The translations under genes were made by a program, and so were the position numbers. A stretch of 64,000 bases of DNA from NCBI GenBank assembly GCA_963816985.1, contig CAWFMF010000004.1, positions 3,844,001 to 3,908,000 of the forward strand. The letters are read 5' to 3'. Below are positions 40,846-50,910 of the stretch, in pieces. Positions within the stretch are counted from its first letter, which is position 1, and every line of letters starts with the position of its first letter. Below the pieces are notes generated by a model. The model did not search any database. It worked only from the letters and a program-made list of their open reading frames with translations, and was not told where the DNA came from. Origin of the DNA: JAIVJM01 sp963816985. GTDB taxonomy: Bacteria > Acidobacteriota > Blastocatellia > Pyrinomonadales > Pyrinomonadaceae.

Positions 40846-43259
40846 CGAAGGTCTGCGTCGGCGTCAACGTTCACGCAGAGCCGGAGCGCCTGCACGCGAC
40901 GCTCGCTTCCTTGCGCGCGAACACGCCGTCCGGCACGGGGCTGCTCCTGCTGCCCGACGGGCCGGACGCCGAGACTGCCTCCGCGCTCTCCTCCTTAAGC
41001 GGCCTCCCACAATCCGGCACGTTTGAACCGCTGGGGGCGGCTGCATGCTTCAACCGGCTCGCGGCTGCCACGGACGCGGACGTGCTGGTGCTGCTCGAAA
41101 GCGGCTCGCTCGTCTCCGCGCGCTGGCTCGACTTCCTGCTCGCCGCGCTCGAAGCGAACGTTCAGCACGGGCTCGCAGGGCCTTCGACCAACCGCTCGTG
41201 GAACGAGCAGGGCGCGTTCCCGTGGGCGGGCGGGTCGCCTTCGGAGGTGGCGCGCGCCGCGCGCACCGCCGCTCGCCGCTTCGACGGCGAGGTGCGCCAA
41301 CTGGCCCCGCTCTACAGCCTCGCGGACTTCTGTTACGCCGTGCGCCGCGAGGTGGTCGAAACGGTCGGCCTCGCGGACGAAGTCTACGGCGTCGGGCCTT
41401 GCTGGGAGATGGACTACAACGTGCGGGCCGAGCGTGCGGGCTTCCGCGGCGTCTGGGCCTGTTCCGCTTTCGTCTGGCGCGCGCCCTTCACCATGCGCCG
41501 GCGCGAGGACGAGCGGCGACTGTTCGAGACCAACAAGCGACGCTATCAGGACAAGTTCTGCGGCGCGCGCCTGCGCGGACTCAAAGACGACTACCGGCAG
41601 CACTGCCGAGGCGACGCGTGCCCCAACTTCGCCCCGCATGTGTTCGTTCAACTCAACTCGCAGGGCAGCTCACGTGCGTCGTTACCGGCAACGACTTCCG
41701 AGACACCACACTCAGAACTAACGCGCGCACTCACAAACGAAGAGCCACGCGCTAACACGGGGCCGGTGCTCGTCGAGACGCCGACCCCATCCGTTGACAC
41801 GCGCGCGGAGTTCGTCACCACGGAAGCCCCGCTCGTGACGTGCATCATGCCGACCGCGGACAGGCGCATGTTCGTGCCGCAGGCCGTCCGCTGCTTCCTG
41901 CGTCAGGACTACCCGAACGCGGAACTGCTCATCCTCGACGACGGCAGCGACCCGGTGGAGAACTGCGTCCCTTCATCCGAGCGTGTGCGCTACGTGCGTC
42001 TCGGCCAGAAGCTGAACGTCGGAGCGAAAAGGAACTTAGCCTGCGAGATGGCGGGCGGGAGTCTTATCGTCCACTGGGACGACGACGACTGGTATCCGGC
42101 GTGGCGCGTGAGTGCGCAGGTGAAGGCGCTGACCGAAAGCGGGGCCGACATCTGCGGCACGAGTCAACTCCTCTACTACGAGGCGTCGGGCGGGCGCGCG
42201 TGGCGCTACGCCTACGGCGGGGGGCGCGCGCCGTGGGTCGCGGGCAACACGCTCGCCTACCGGCGCAGCTTCTGGGAGCGACACCGCTTCCCCGAAGTGC
42301 GCGTGGGCGAGGACACGCGCTTCGTCTGGGGCGCTGCCACGGCGCGCGTCTGCGACCTCGCGGAGCCGTCGCTCTGCGTGGCGACCGTGCACGCCGCCAA
42401 CACGAGCCCGAAAGCGACCGGCGGGCGCTACTGGCTCCCGCAACACGTCGAAGAAGTGCGCGGGCTGCTCGGCGACGACCTGCACTTCTACCGCACCGCT
42501 TCGCTCTCACTCAACGGCTCGCAGGAGTGGCCGCTCGTCACCTGCATCATGCCGACGTATGACCGCCGCGCCTTCATCCCTCTCGCCCTCGAAAATTTCC
42601 GCCGTCAGGATTACCCGCGCAAAGAGCTGGTCGTCGTGGACGACGGGGGCGACGCGGTCGGCGACCTCGTCGAGGGCCAACCCGGCGTGCGCTACATCCG
42701 CCTCGCGATGCGCACCTCCATCGGCGGCAAACGCAACCTCGCGTGCAGGCAGCCGCGCGGCCCCGTCATCGCCCACTGGGACGACGACGACTGGTACGCG
42801 CCCGACCGTTTGCGTTATCAGGTCGCGCCCATCCTGGCGGGCGAGGCCGACCTGACCGGCTTGGTCAGCGACCACATTTTGGAGTTGCCGGGCGGGGACT
42901 TCTGGACGACGCTGCCGCACCTCCACCGGCGCATGTTCGTCGGCGACGTGCACGGCGGGACGCTCGTCTACCGCAGTGCGCTGCTCGACTCCGGCATACG
43001 CTACCCGGAGACCAGCCTCGCCGAAGACGCGGCGCTGATTCGACAGGCGGCGGGCCGTCGCCACCGTCTGCTGCGGCTCGCCAACCCCGGCGTCTTCGTC
43101 TACGTCCGGCACGGCTCGAACGCCTGGGGCGAGTACGCACCGGGCTCCTTCCTCGACCCCGGAGGCTGGCAGCGCATAGCCCAACCGCCGACCTTCCCCA
43201 ACCACTCTCTCGACGACTACAAGGCCGCCTCCTCAAGGTGCGCGGCCTCGATCTCTTAA
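40842..43259 (+). CDS. Triple-domain family 2 glycosyltransferase
   Basis: 805 residues holding three GT2-type domains. The first (1-300: VCVGVNVHAEPERLHATLAS, ATDADVLVLLESGSLVSARW, GPCWEMDYNVRAERAGFRG) is the most divergent. The second (about 330-540) and third (about 563-770) are close copies: PLVTCIMPTADRRMFVPQAV versus PLVTCIMPTYDRRAFIPLAL, LLILDDGSDP versus LVVVDDGGDA, and HWDDDDWYP versus HWDDDDWYA, the latter giving the DxD metal motifs. A Ser/Thr/Pro linker separates domains one and two. It starts at TTG 40842 with AAGGAGGG (40831-40838) in front, overlapping the previous stop. Likely processive or multi-sugar transfer onto one acceptor; the acceptor is unknown. Confidence 0.8.
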   Translation: MTKVCVGVNVHAEPERLHATLASLRANTPSGTGLLLLPDGPDAETASALSSLSGLPQSGTFEPLGAAACFNRLAAATDADVLVLLESGSLVSARWLDFLLAALEANVQHGLAGPSTNRSWNEQGAFPWAGGSPSEVARAARTAARRFDGEVRQLAPLYSLADFCYAVRREVVETVGLADEVYGVGPCWEMDYNVRAERAGFRGVWACSAFVWRAPFTMRRREDERRLFETNKRRYQDKFCGARLRGLKDDYRQHCRGDACPNFAPHVFVQLNSQGSSRASLPATTSETPHSELTRALTNEEPRANTGPVLVETPTPSVDTRAEFVTTEAPLVTCIMPTADRRMFVPQAVRCFLRQDYPNAELLILDDGSDPVENCVPSSERVRYVRLGQKLNVGAKRNLACEMAGGSLIVHWDDDDWYPAWRVSAQVKALTESGADICGTSQLLYYEASGGRAWRYAYGGGRAPWVAGNTLAYRRSFWERHRFPEVRVGEDTRFVWGAATARVCDLAEPSLCVATVHAANTSPKATGGRYWLPQHVEEVRGLLGDDLHFYRTASLSLNGSQEWPLVTCIMPTYDRRAFIPLALENFRRQDYPRKELVVVDDGGDAVGDLVEGQPGVRYIRLAMRTSIGGKRNLACRQPRGPVIAHWDDDDWYAPDRLRYQVAPILAGEADLTGLVSDHILELPGGDFWTTLPHLHRRMFVGDVHGGTLVYRSALLDSGIRYPETSLAEDAALIRQAAGRRHRLLRLANPGVFVYVRHGSNAWGEYAPGSFLDPGGWQRIAQPPTFPNHSLDDYKAASSRCAASIS

Positions 43260-43902
43260 ACGATCATCACATGATGATGAATTATGCGAAGGTCGCAATT
43301 TGCTGCTAGTCTGACAACCGCACTCCTTTTGTGTGCCGCCCATCCAGCGGCGGCGGCGAGAACCGAGGCCGCTGCTTCCTCACCAGACGGCGCAGCTCAA
43401 TCCATCGCCACGAAATATCCACGGTTCGCAACGTCTTTCTTACGACTCATCACTTAGCTTTTGACGCCACCCGCCCGCCGCCTTATCTTCTCGCCGCGCG
43501 AATTGAAGGGGCCTGCTCCGAATGGACATCGCCATGAAGGGGGAGCAGGCGCACGACTCATCTATTACTTGACGAGCCTTCATCGCTCAATTCAGTCATA
43601 AATTACCGAGTGTCGCTGGTAGCAAGGTAAACCGAAGCTCTTCAGGCAATTCCCGCTGAATTAAGCTCTCAAGCCTTACGTCTTCAACTCACGAGTCGAA
43701 GAACGCTGCCCGCTAGAAAATCCTCTTGGCTACAAACTAAGACTCTCAAGAACACAGCACATCGCGGTAAACGCCTCGCGGCCTCAACGGGCGGACTACT
43801 GCGTGTCTCCGATTGGCGGCTGCCGACGACTGCGCGGGCCGCCGACGGTTGATTGCTGCCCGCCGACATCCGGCGGCGGCTTTGACAGAGTGGCAGGTAC
43901 GG
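43260..43902. other. Intergenic region between glycosyltransferases and giant gene
   Basis: About 640 bp with lower GC than the flanks, marking the end of the eCIS transcription unit. It holds a possible small secreted-peptide frame (43284-43457) and a 9-bp inverted repeat, GCCTGCTCC (43511-43519) and GGAGCAGGC (43542-43550). The promoter of the giant gene should lie here, but no good -35/-10 pair was found. Nothing else is recognised. Confidence 0.4.
43284..43457 (+). CDS. Possible small secreted peptide or decayed gene start
   Basis: A 57-residue frame starting MRRSQFAASLTTALLLCAAH with a PAAAA segment after it, a convincing signal-peptide pattern with cleavage after about residue 25. The remaining 32 residues (TEAAASSPDGAAQSIATKYP) are low in complexity. 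Ribosome binding site poor (GATGATGA). Either a small exported protein or the remnant of a longer secreted-protein gene. Not supported by any family. Confidence 0.3.
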   Translation: MRRSQFAASLTTALLLCAAHPAAAARTEAAASSPDGAAQSIATKYPRFATSFLRLIT

Positions 43903-46900
43903 ATGAACCGACATGTAAAAGGGCGCGACGCCTCGGCGGCGTCGAAGCGTTGGAACTTCGGGCGGCAACTTCACGCGCGTTTGAAGTGTCTCGCGGTTCT
44001 CCTCCTGACCGTGCTTTCGTTGGCCGAACTCGCGGGTCAACTGAGGCCCGCGTCCGCACAAGGGCAGGGGCAGCAGCAGCAGCAGACCTCGGGGCGCAGT
44101 TCGGGGGTGCGCCCGAAGCGCGTCCCCGCGCCCCGGAACGGTCAACGCCAACAAGGCGGCGAAGCGCTCAAGTCCTCGAACGCCAAGGGCGCGAGCGCCC
44201 TCCGCGCGACGGAACAGGGTTCGTCTCCCCAAGCGCTCCAAGCCTTCTCGCCCGTGCTGGCGACCGCCGACTTCGATTTGATCGGCCTGGCGGTGGCGGC
44301 GAGCCCCGCGAGCCAGACCGTCCCGAAGAACACGCCGACCTCCATCCTGACGAGCCTCCAACTTCCCGAAGGCGCTGACCACGCGCTCGCGCTCGCCGGC
44401 ATGAACCCGAACTACCGTGTGCGTGGTGAACTCGTCGGGCCTTCACTCTCCTCGCCGCTGACCATCGAAGCGCCGGTCGGCCAGCCCCTGCGCTTGCCCG
44501 CGCTCACGACCGCGGGCGACCACATGGTGCAGAACCTGCGCGTGGTGGACGCGGGGGCGGAGGGCCAGCCGGTGGTCGCGCCCGTTACGCCGGACGCCTG
44601 CGGGGTGGTGGTGATTGACCGTCTCCTCGTCTCAGAGGTGCAGGTCAGGGAACTGACCCACGAGCAGATCATTCAGTCCGGCATAAATATTTCTGACGAC
44701 TCATACACCTTCTTCAACTTCACGCTCGGCTTGGGGACAACTTCGACGGGGCAGAGAATCGAAATCCCCGTCGCTTTCCCCGGCGTGGGCGTCCCCGACC
44801 CGCGACCGGTGATCGGACTGCCCTCCACCCCGAACCCCGGCGTGGGGCTGCCGCCCCCGATGCCTGACGTGCTCCCCGTCATGCTCGAAGTCGAGGGACG
44901 CCCCGACGGGCTCGACCTCGACGAGACGGGCGGCCCCATACGCATCCCCGGCGTCGTCGTCTTCCCCGGTCGCATCGGGCTCCTGCACCAGTTCTTCGAG
45001 GCCACGGTCATCGTCGCCAACGGCGCGCCGGGCGGCACTCCGCTGGTCGTCAAGAGCCTGCGCGCACGGGTCAAGCTGCCGGACTCCGGGACTCCCGCCG
45101 ACGCCTTTGACGACCCCCTCCGCATCGCCGAGACGCAGACCGGCGGTCGCGTCACCGAGTTGGAACTGCACGGGCTCGGGGCCGACGGCAAGTACGGGAC
45201 GGCGGACGACTCGAACCGCTTCGCGCCCGGCGAATCCGGTCAAGGCTCTTTCCTCGTCGAGGGACTCAAGGAAGGGCTGCACACGATCAACTTCGACCTC
45301 GAAGGGTCGCTCGAAGGGCTGCCGGGTGGCCCCGTCACGGTGCGCGGGGAAGTGCCCGGCGCGGTCGTCGTGCGCGACGCCAGCTTCGGCGTCACCTTCA
45401 CGCACCCGTCGGTGGTGCGCGCGGGTCAGGAATACGAACTCGGGATGACGCTCTACAACACGGGCCAGCGCGACATCCAGGGAGCCTTCTCCGAACTGGC
45501 GCGCAATCAGGTGAGCGGCGCCGAGTTGTTGGGAACCGAAATCCGCCGACAGTTCGGCCCCGTCAATCGCGGCGACTCGGCCACAGTCAAGTGGCGTCTG
45601 CGGGCGAACAAGACCGGCGCGGTCACTGCCTCTTACGTCAAACTGGCCGCAGGCGTCGAGTCGGGCCTCGGACTCGTCACTGGCGTCGGCGACCGCAACG
45701 TTCCACTCTCGCCGGACTCTCTCATCCTGCCCGACACGGTCAACAATCTGCCGCCCGACGTGGTCGAGGCGGCGCGGGGTCTGCTCGGTCAGGCGTGGAG
45801 CATCGCGACCGCGCCGCCGGGCGCTCTGCCCGAGAGCGTGACGCCCATCGAGAAGAAGACGGTCATCGAGCGCGCGGTCGAGTTAGGGGTTGCGGGCCTG
45901 CGCGTCGGCTTCGGCGAGCCGGTGGATGTTTCCCTCTCGACGCTGGCGCGCGACTGGATGGGCGAGCTACAGGAGTCGCCCGACGCCGGGTTCGCCGACG
46001 CCCTGCGCGACACCGCTGCGGGCTTCCGCTGGTACGACAGCGTGGGCCGCGAGTGGCACAAACTTTTGAGCGATGGCCGGAGCCCGCAAGAGCTTCTGAC
46101 GAACCTCGCCAAAGCCGAACTCCCGCGCTCGCCCTTCATCGCCGCGCTCGTCACGCAGGCGCAGGGCGGGACGCTGGCGACGGCGCGGCTCGTCGCGCCC
46201 GGCGGGCAGGCGGTCGGTTTCGGAGCGACATCCTTAGAGCGTGAGGGCGGCCTGCGGACGGGCGCTTCTTTCCGCCTCGATGACGCGGGGTCGGGCGGCG
46301 CAGCCGAGTCGTCTTTCGGACAGTTGCTGTTGGTGTCGAAGCCGGCGGGCGAAGTCTGGACGTTGGAACTCGCGGGCCAAGCCGAGGGGACGGTCAACGT
46401 CTCGCTCGTCGTCCCCGTCGGGGGCGGAACTTATCGTCATCTCGTCTTCAACGACGTGGCCGTCGCGCCCGGCACGGCACACCGCATCACCTTCCGACCT
46501 TCCGGCTCAAGCACCGTCTCGCTCGAAGAGATGCGCCTCGGCGCGTTCGTGCAGACGGGGGCCGCCGCCACGAACGCGGCGACCTTGAGCGAGCCTGCGC
46601 CGCGTGTGGTCGGCGTCGTGCAGGTCACGCCCGAAGTGCTCGCCGGAGGCGACAAGTACGGGCGCATCGTCGGGCTGCTCTTCTCTAAGCCGATGGCGAA
46701 GGCCGCCGCTGAGACGGCGGCGCGATACGTGGTCGGGGGCGGCGCTCTCAACGGCGCGAACCCGCCCGAAGCGGTCGGTGCGCAAGTCGGCGTGCTCGGC
46801 GCGAAGCTCGACTACGGCGACCGCTTCGTCTTCCTCTCGCTCGACACACCGCTCGGCCCCTTCATCGAGCGCGACCTGACTGTGACAAGTCTCACCGACA

Positions 46901-49900
46901 GGCGCGGGCTCGAAGTGGCGGACGCGGGCACGAAGACACCGATCTCGATGCGCGTCTCGCCGGAGGGCATCCCGCCCGGCGCGTACCTGACGGGCCGCGT
47001 GGCCGGGGCTGACGGAACGCCCGTTGTGGGCGCGCGCGTCATCTACTGGACGCAGGAGTGCGACAACGGAAACGACCTCTTCCGGGGTAACGCGCCGAAG
47101 CCGCTCGCGCAGCGTCTGACCGACGCGCAGGGGCGTTATGCCTTCGACTACGTGCGCAACGGCGACTGCGGGCCGCTCGTCGTCACGGTCGTCAACCCCG
47201 TCACCAACTCCGAGAAACGTCTGACGACGCCCGTCGCCTACCACGGCCAGCACATGGTTCTCGACATGGTGTTTCTGGCGCGCGGAAACGTCGAGGGAAC
47301 AATCACGAGCGGCGGTCGCCCGCTCCAGAATGCCGTCGTCCAAGTTGTCCCCACGCTCGACGCTCTGGCCGCGAAGGTCACACAGACGGACGCCGCCGGA
47401 CACTACGCCGTGAGCGACATTCCCGTCGGCAACGTCTCGGTCGTCGCGGTCGGCTCAGGTGTCGCGTCGAACGCCTCCGGCATCGCCGCCGGAACCATCG
47501 AAGGGCCGGGCCGGACGGCGACGATCAACGTCTCGCTCCAGAACGTCTCAGGCGCGGTGCGCGGACGGGTCGTGAACCCCGAACAGAACTCTGTGCCCGG
47601 CGCGCTCGTCATCGCTTACGCCCAGATTCCCGGCTTCCAGAACACCGAGCGCGGCGACGCTCAAACTCCGGTCGGCTACACCTACGCCGACCGCGAAGGC
47701 CGCTTCGCGTTGGAGAATCTGCCGGTCGGCGACATCAAGCTCGAAGTCATTGACTACGTGACGCGGGCCACCGTCACGCGACAGGTGCAGTTGCGCGACA
47801 CCGCGCCCGAAGTGAACGACGTGCTCATCGTCATCGCCGGGAGCGGGACTGTCACGGGCCGCGTCGTTGACGAGACGGGGGCGTTCGTCCCCGACGCCAT
47901 CGTCATGGGCGCGGGCCGCGCCGTCAAAGCCGGTGGCGTCGGCGACTACACGTTGCAGAATATGCCCGCCGGCACGCACCGCCTGACGGCCTACGACCCG
48001 GCGACCGGCATGACCGGCGAGACCAGTGTCGAAGTGCGTCTCGGTCAGACCTCCAACGGCATCAACATCCCGATCCTGCGCCCGGCGACGATCACGGGCC
48101 GCGTCATGATCCAGCAGGACGGCGCGGCTGTCCCGGCCACGGGCGTCGCCGTCACGACCGACGGCTATCACAAGTTCCTGACCGACGCGCAGGGCCGCTA
48201 CACGGTGCGCAACGTTCAGCCCAACGCGGGGCTCACGCTCCGCTTCGTCGAGGCGGCGAAGAGCCTCGTCATCAACATGCCGGTCGTCGTCTCGCCGGGC
48301 GAGACGCTCGTGCGCGACGTGACTTTCCGTCCGGGCTCGATTCACGGTCGCGTGACGCAGCCCGACGGCACGACCGGCACCGCCGCCCACCTCAAGATTT
48401 ACACGCCCGTGCCGAACATGACCGAGGGCGAGCACTGGGGCAAGGTGCGTTCGGACAGGCCGCTCTCCACCCAGTCGGACGCTTCGGGCAGCTATGCGCT
48501 CGGCGGCCTCAACCCCGGCGCGTACCGCGTCACCACCTCCAACAACTTCTTCCCGACGCCCGTCTCGAACGGCGGCGCGCTCGCGCCGGGCGGCGACGAG
48601 GAGTGCAACCTCTCGCTCGTCAACACGCTGGCCGGAAAGATTCAGGGCACGGTCTTCCGTCCCGACGGCACGACGCCCGCCGGCGCGGGCATGGAAGTGA
48701 CGCTCGGCGGCGGCTCGCTGGCCGACGTGACCGTCAAGACGGACGAGGGCGGGCGCTACGAGTTCGCCGAAGTCTTCGCCGCGGGCAGTTACTACTTGAC
48801 GGCCACCGACCCCGCGACGGGTCAGACGAACCGCATCCGCGTCTCGGTGCAGAAGAACCAGGACCTCATCGCCGACCTCCGGCTGCGCGGCACGGGCGCG
48901 CTTCGTGTGAAGGTCGTGGACGGCGCGGGCGAGCCTGTGCCGGACGGGCAACTCACGCTCGGCGGCGCTGAATACCCGAACGCGCGCCGCTTCGTCGAAC
49001 TGACGCCCGGCCACGGCGGCCTCTTCGAGTTCGACAACCTGCCCGAAGGCGACTACGCCGTCTCGGCCACGCGTAACGGCTTGGGAGGACGCGCGTCCGT
49101 CTCGGTGCCGAAGGGCACGACAGCGGTGGAAGTGCTCGTGCAGTTACAGGCTTCGGGCACGGTCAAGGGGCGCGCGCTGATGCCGGACGGCGTCAACGCG
49201 CTCGGCCTCGCCGACGTGGAGTTAAAGATCGGCGGGCGCTCGGTCGGCTTCACCGTCACTTCGGACGCGGACGGCGACCGTGGCTCGTTCACGTTCCTCA
49301 ACGTCCCGGCGGGCGACTTCACGCTCGACGTGCTCGACAACCGCACGGGCCGCGTCGGTCGCGCCAACGGTCAGATTACGGCGCAGGGCGAGACGGCCAA
49401 CGTGGATGTCAAACTCCTGCCGGTCGGTGCGGTCGCCGGTCAGGTGACGGCCAACGGCCAGCCCGTTGACCATGCCCTCGTCGAGCTTTTCGCCAACGGA
49501 TCGGGCGTGCGCAGCGAGCGGCTGAAGGCGACGACCGACGAGCAGGGTCGCTTCCGCTTCACGGGCATCCCCGTCGGCTCGTTCCAGATTAGCGTGACGG
49601 GCGCACCGGGCGGGCAGACGGGCTCGGCCTCCGGTTTCGTCACGGGGACAATCGAGCCGCTGCCGGACACGGTGGTGAATATCGTCCTTGAGCCGAGCAT
49701 CAGCGTCACGGGCGTTGTCTACGCCGCCGACGGGACGCAGCCTGTCAGCGGCGCGCGCGTCCGCCTCAACGTCGGCCAGCGGCGCTACGAGACGACGACG
49801 AGCGAGGGCGGCACTTACCGCATCGGCTACATCCCGCTCGGCGAGTTGCGCGTGCGGGCCGAGGCTCCGGCGGGCTACGACCGGGGCGAGGCGGCGGCGG

Positions 49901-50910
49901 TCGTGGCCGACACGCCGGGCGCGACCGTGACGGCTGATATACGTTTGGCCGGGACGGGAACCATCAGCGGTCGGGCGCTCGACAGCACGGGCGCGCCGCT
50001 CGCCACCGGCACGGTGACTTTCACCAACGACGCGTGGCGCGATCTCCCCGTCACCATCGCCGCGCCGGTGCAGGCCGACGGGCGCTACGAAGTCGCGGGT
50101 GCGCCAGCCGGGCAGTTCGCGCTCCGTCTCACGGTGCCGAATCGCGTCGGCGTCGGCACGGCGTCGGCGGAACTCGCGGCGAGTCAGACCCTTCCGCTCG
50201 ACGTGCGCCTCGAAGACGCCGGGCGGGTCATGGGTCGTCTGAAGTCTTTGGACGGCACGACGCCCGCCGTCGGGGCCGACGTGACGTTGAGCCTCGTCAC
50301 GACCGCCGGTAAGAGCCTGCGTCTCTACGCGCACACCGACACGCAGGGAATCTGGCGTTACACGAACGTCCCGCTCGGGCGCGTCTCGGTGAGCGTCTTC
50401 GACAACATGACGGGCGGCATCGCGCGCTACCCGTCAGCCGACCTCGCCATGAACGAGCAGCAACTCGACTTGGGCGAGCTGTCGCTCGACAACACGGCGG
50501 TTCGCGTCGAATCCGTCACGCCCGCCAACGGGGCAGTCGGTGTCTCGCCGACCGCGCCCGTCATCTCCGTCACCTTCTCCGAAGCCGTCGAAGCGTCCAC
50601 GGTCAACGGCAGCACCGTCGAGGATGCTTCGCGGCACTTCTCAGGTCGGCGCGAATGTCACGCTCGCCGCCGACAACCGCACCGCGACGCTCGTCCCGGC
50701 GGGACAACTCGCCGACTCGACCGTCTACACCGTCGTCGTCACGACCGGCGTCACCGACCCGGCGGGCAACGCCCTTCAGAGCGAGGTGCGCTCGACCTTC
50801 ACCACCTCCGACATCACCGCCCCGCAGGTGCAGACGGTGAGCCCGGCGGCGGGCGCGACGGGCGTGCCGCTCACGTCGTCGGTCTCCGTCACCTTCAACG
50901 AAGCGATTGA
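43903..50910 (+). CDS. Giant secreted carboxypeptidase-regulatory-repeat protein, N-terminal part (frameshifted)
   Basis: Starting at ATG 43903 (MNRHVKGRDASAASKRW, then hydrophobic CLAVLLLTVLSLAEL and cleavage near RPASAQG) this is an exported giant protein. After about 1000 residues of beta-rich sequence it carries about 13 carboxypeptidase-regulatory-like (Cna-B-like) modules of 85-95 residues. Each opens like GxVxGRVxxPDGTxxPGAxV and closes like GxYxLxNxPxGxxxL (for example GTVTGRVVDETGAFVPDAIV). A SbsA-type Ig-like domain starts at nt 50498 (SVTPANGAVGVSPTAPVISV). At 50622-50623 (GG) the protein passes to the next frame; the Arg/His-rich end of this frame is spurious. Joined length is about 4342 aa. 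Likely a surface or extracellular structural protein; its link to the injection system is unproven. Confidence 0.75.
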   Translation: MNRHVKGRDASAASKRWNFGRQLHARLKCLAVLLLTVLSLAELAGQLRPASAQGQGQQQQQTSGRSSGVRPKRVPAPRNGQRQQGGEALKSSNAKGASALRATEQGSSPQALQAFSPVLATADFDLIGLAVAASPASQTVPKNTPTSILTSLQLPEGADHALALAGMNPNYRVRGELVGPSLSSPLTIEAPVGQPLRLPALTTAGDHMVQNLRVVDAGAEGQPVVAPVTPDACGVVVIDRLLVSEVQVRELTHEQIIQSGINISDDSYTFFNFTLGLGTTSTGQRIEIPVAFPGVGVPDPRPVIGLPSTPNPGVGLPPPMPDVLPVMLEVEGRPDGLDLDETGGPIRIPGVVVFPGRIGLLHQFFEATVIVANGAPGGTPLVVKSLRARVKLPDSGTPADAFDDPLRIAETQTGGRVTELELHGLGADGKYGTADDSNRFAPGESGQGSFLVEGLKEGLHTINFDLEGSLEGLPGGPVTVRGEVPGAVVVRDASFGVTFTHPSVVRAGQEYELGMTLYNTGQRDIQGAFSELARNQVSGAELLGTEIRRQFGPVNRGDSATVKWRLRANKTGAVTASYVKLAAGVESGLGLVTGVGDRNVPLSPDSLILPDTVNNLPPDVVEAARGLLGQAWSIATAPPGALPESVTPIEKKTVIERAVELGVAGLRVGFGEPVDVSLSTLARDWMGELQESPDAGFADALRDTAAGFRWYDSVGREWHKLLSDGRSPQELLTNLAKAELPRSPFIAALVTQAQGGTLATARLVAPGGQAVGFGATSLEREGGLRTGASFRLDDAGSGGAAESSFGQLLLVSKPAGEVWTLELAGQAEGTVNVSLVVPVGGGTYRHLVFNDVAVAPGTAHRITFRPSGSSTVSLEEMRLGAFVQTGAAATNAATLSEPAPRVVGVVQVTPEVLAGGDKYGRIVGLLFSKPMAKAAAETAARYVVGGGALNGANPPEAVGAQVGVLGAKLDYGDRFVFLSLDTPLGPFIERDLTVTSLTDRRGLEVADAGTKTPISMRVSPEGIPPGAYLTGRVAGADGTPVVGARVIYWTQECDNGNDLFRGNAPKPLAQRLTDAQGRYAFDYVRNGDCGPLVVTVVNPVTNSEKRLTTPVAYHGQHMVLDMVFLARGNVEGTITSGGRPLQNAVVQVVPTLDALAAKVTQTDAAGHYAVSDIPVGNVSVVAVGSGVASNASGIAAGTIEGPGRTATINVSLQNVSGAVRGRVVNPEQNSVPGALVIAYAQIPGFQNTERGDAQTPVGYTYADREGRFALENLPVGDIKLEVIDYVTRATVTRQVQLRDTAPEVNDVLIVIAGSGTVTGRVVDETGAFVPDAIVMGAGRAVKAGGVGDYTLQNMPAGTHRLTAYDPATGMTGETSVEVRLGQTSNGINIPILRPATITGRVMIQQDGAAVPATGVAVTTDGYHKFLTDAQGRYTVRNVQPNAGLTLRFVEAAKSLVINMPVVVSPGETLVRDVTFRPGSIHGRVTQPDGTTGTAAHLKIYTPVPNMTEGEHWGKVRSDRPLSTQSDASGSYALGGLNPGAYRVTTSNNFFPTPVSNGGALAPGGDEECNLSLVNTLAGKIQGTVFRPDGTTPAGAGMEVTLGGGSLADVTVKTDEGGRYEFAEVFAAGSYYLTATDPATGQTNRIRVSVQKNQDLIADLRLRGTGALRVKVVDGAGEPVPDGQLTLGGAEYPNARRFVELTPGHGGLFEFDNLPEGDYAVSATRNGLGGRASVSVPKGTTAVEVLVQLQASGTVKGRALMPDGVNALGLADVELKIGGRSVGFTVTSDADGDRGSFTFLNVPAGDFTLDVLDNRTGRVGRANGQITAQGETANVDVKLLPVGAVAGQVTANGQPVDHALVELFANGSGVRSERLKATTDEQGRFRFTGIPVGSFQISVTGAPGGQTGSASGFVTGTIEPLPDTVVNIVLEPSISVTGVVYAADGTQPVSGARVRLNVGQRRYETTTSEGGTYRIGYIPLGELRVRAEAPAGYDRGEAAAVVADTPGATVTADIRLAGTGTISGRALDSTGAPLATGTVTFTNDAWRDLPVTIAAPVQADGRYEVAGAPAGQFALRLTVPNRVGVGTASAELAASQTLPLDVRLEDAGRVMGRLKSLDGTTPAVGADVTLSLVTTAGKSLRLYAHTDTQGIWRYTNVPLGRVSVSVFDNMTGGIARYPSADLAMNEQQLDLGELSLDNTAVRVESVTPANGAVGVSPTAPVISVTFSEAVEASTVNGSTVEDASRHFSGRRECHARRRQPHRDARPGGTTRRLDRLHRRRHDRRHRPGGQRPSERGALDLHHLRHHRPAGADGEPGGGRDGRAAHVVGLRHLQRSD

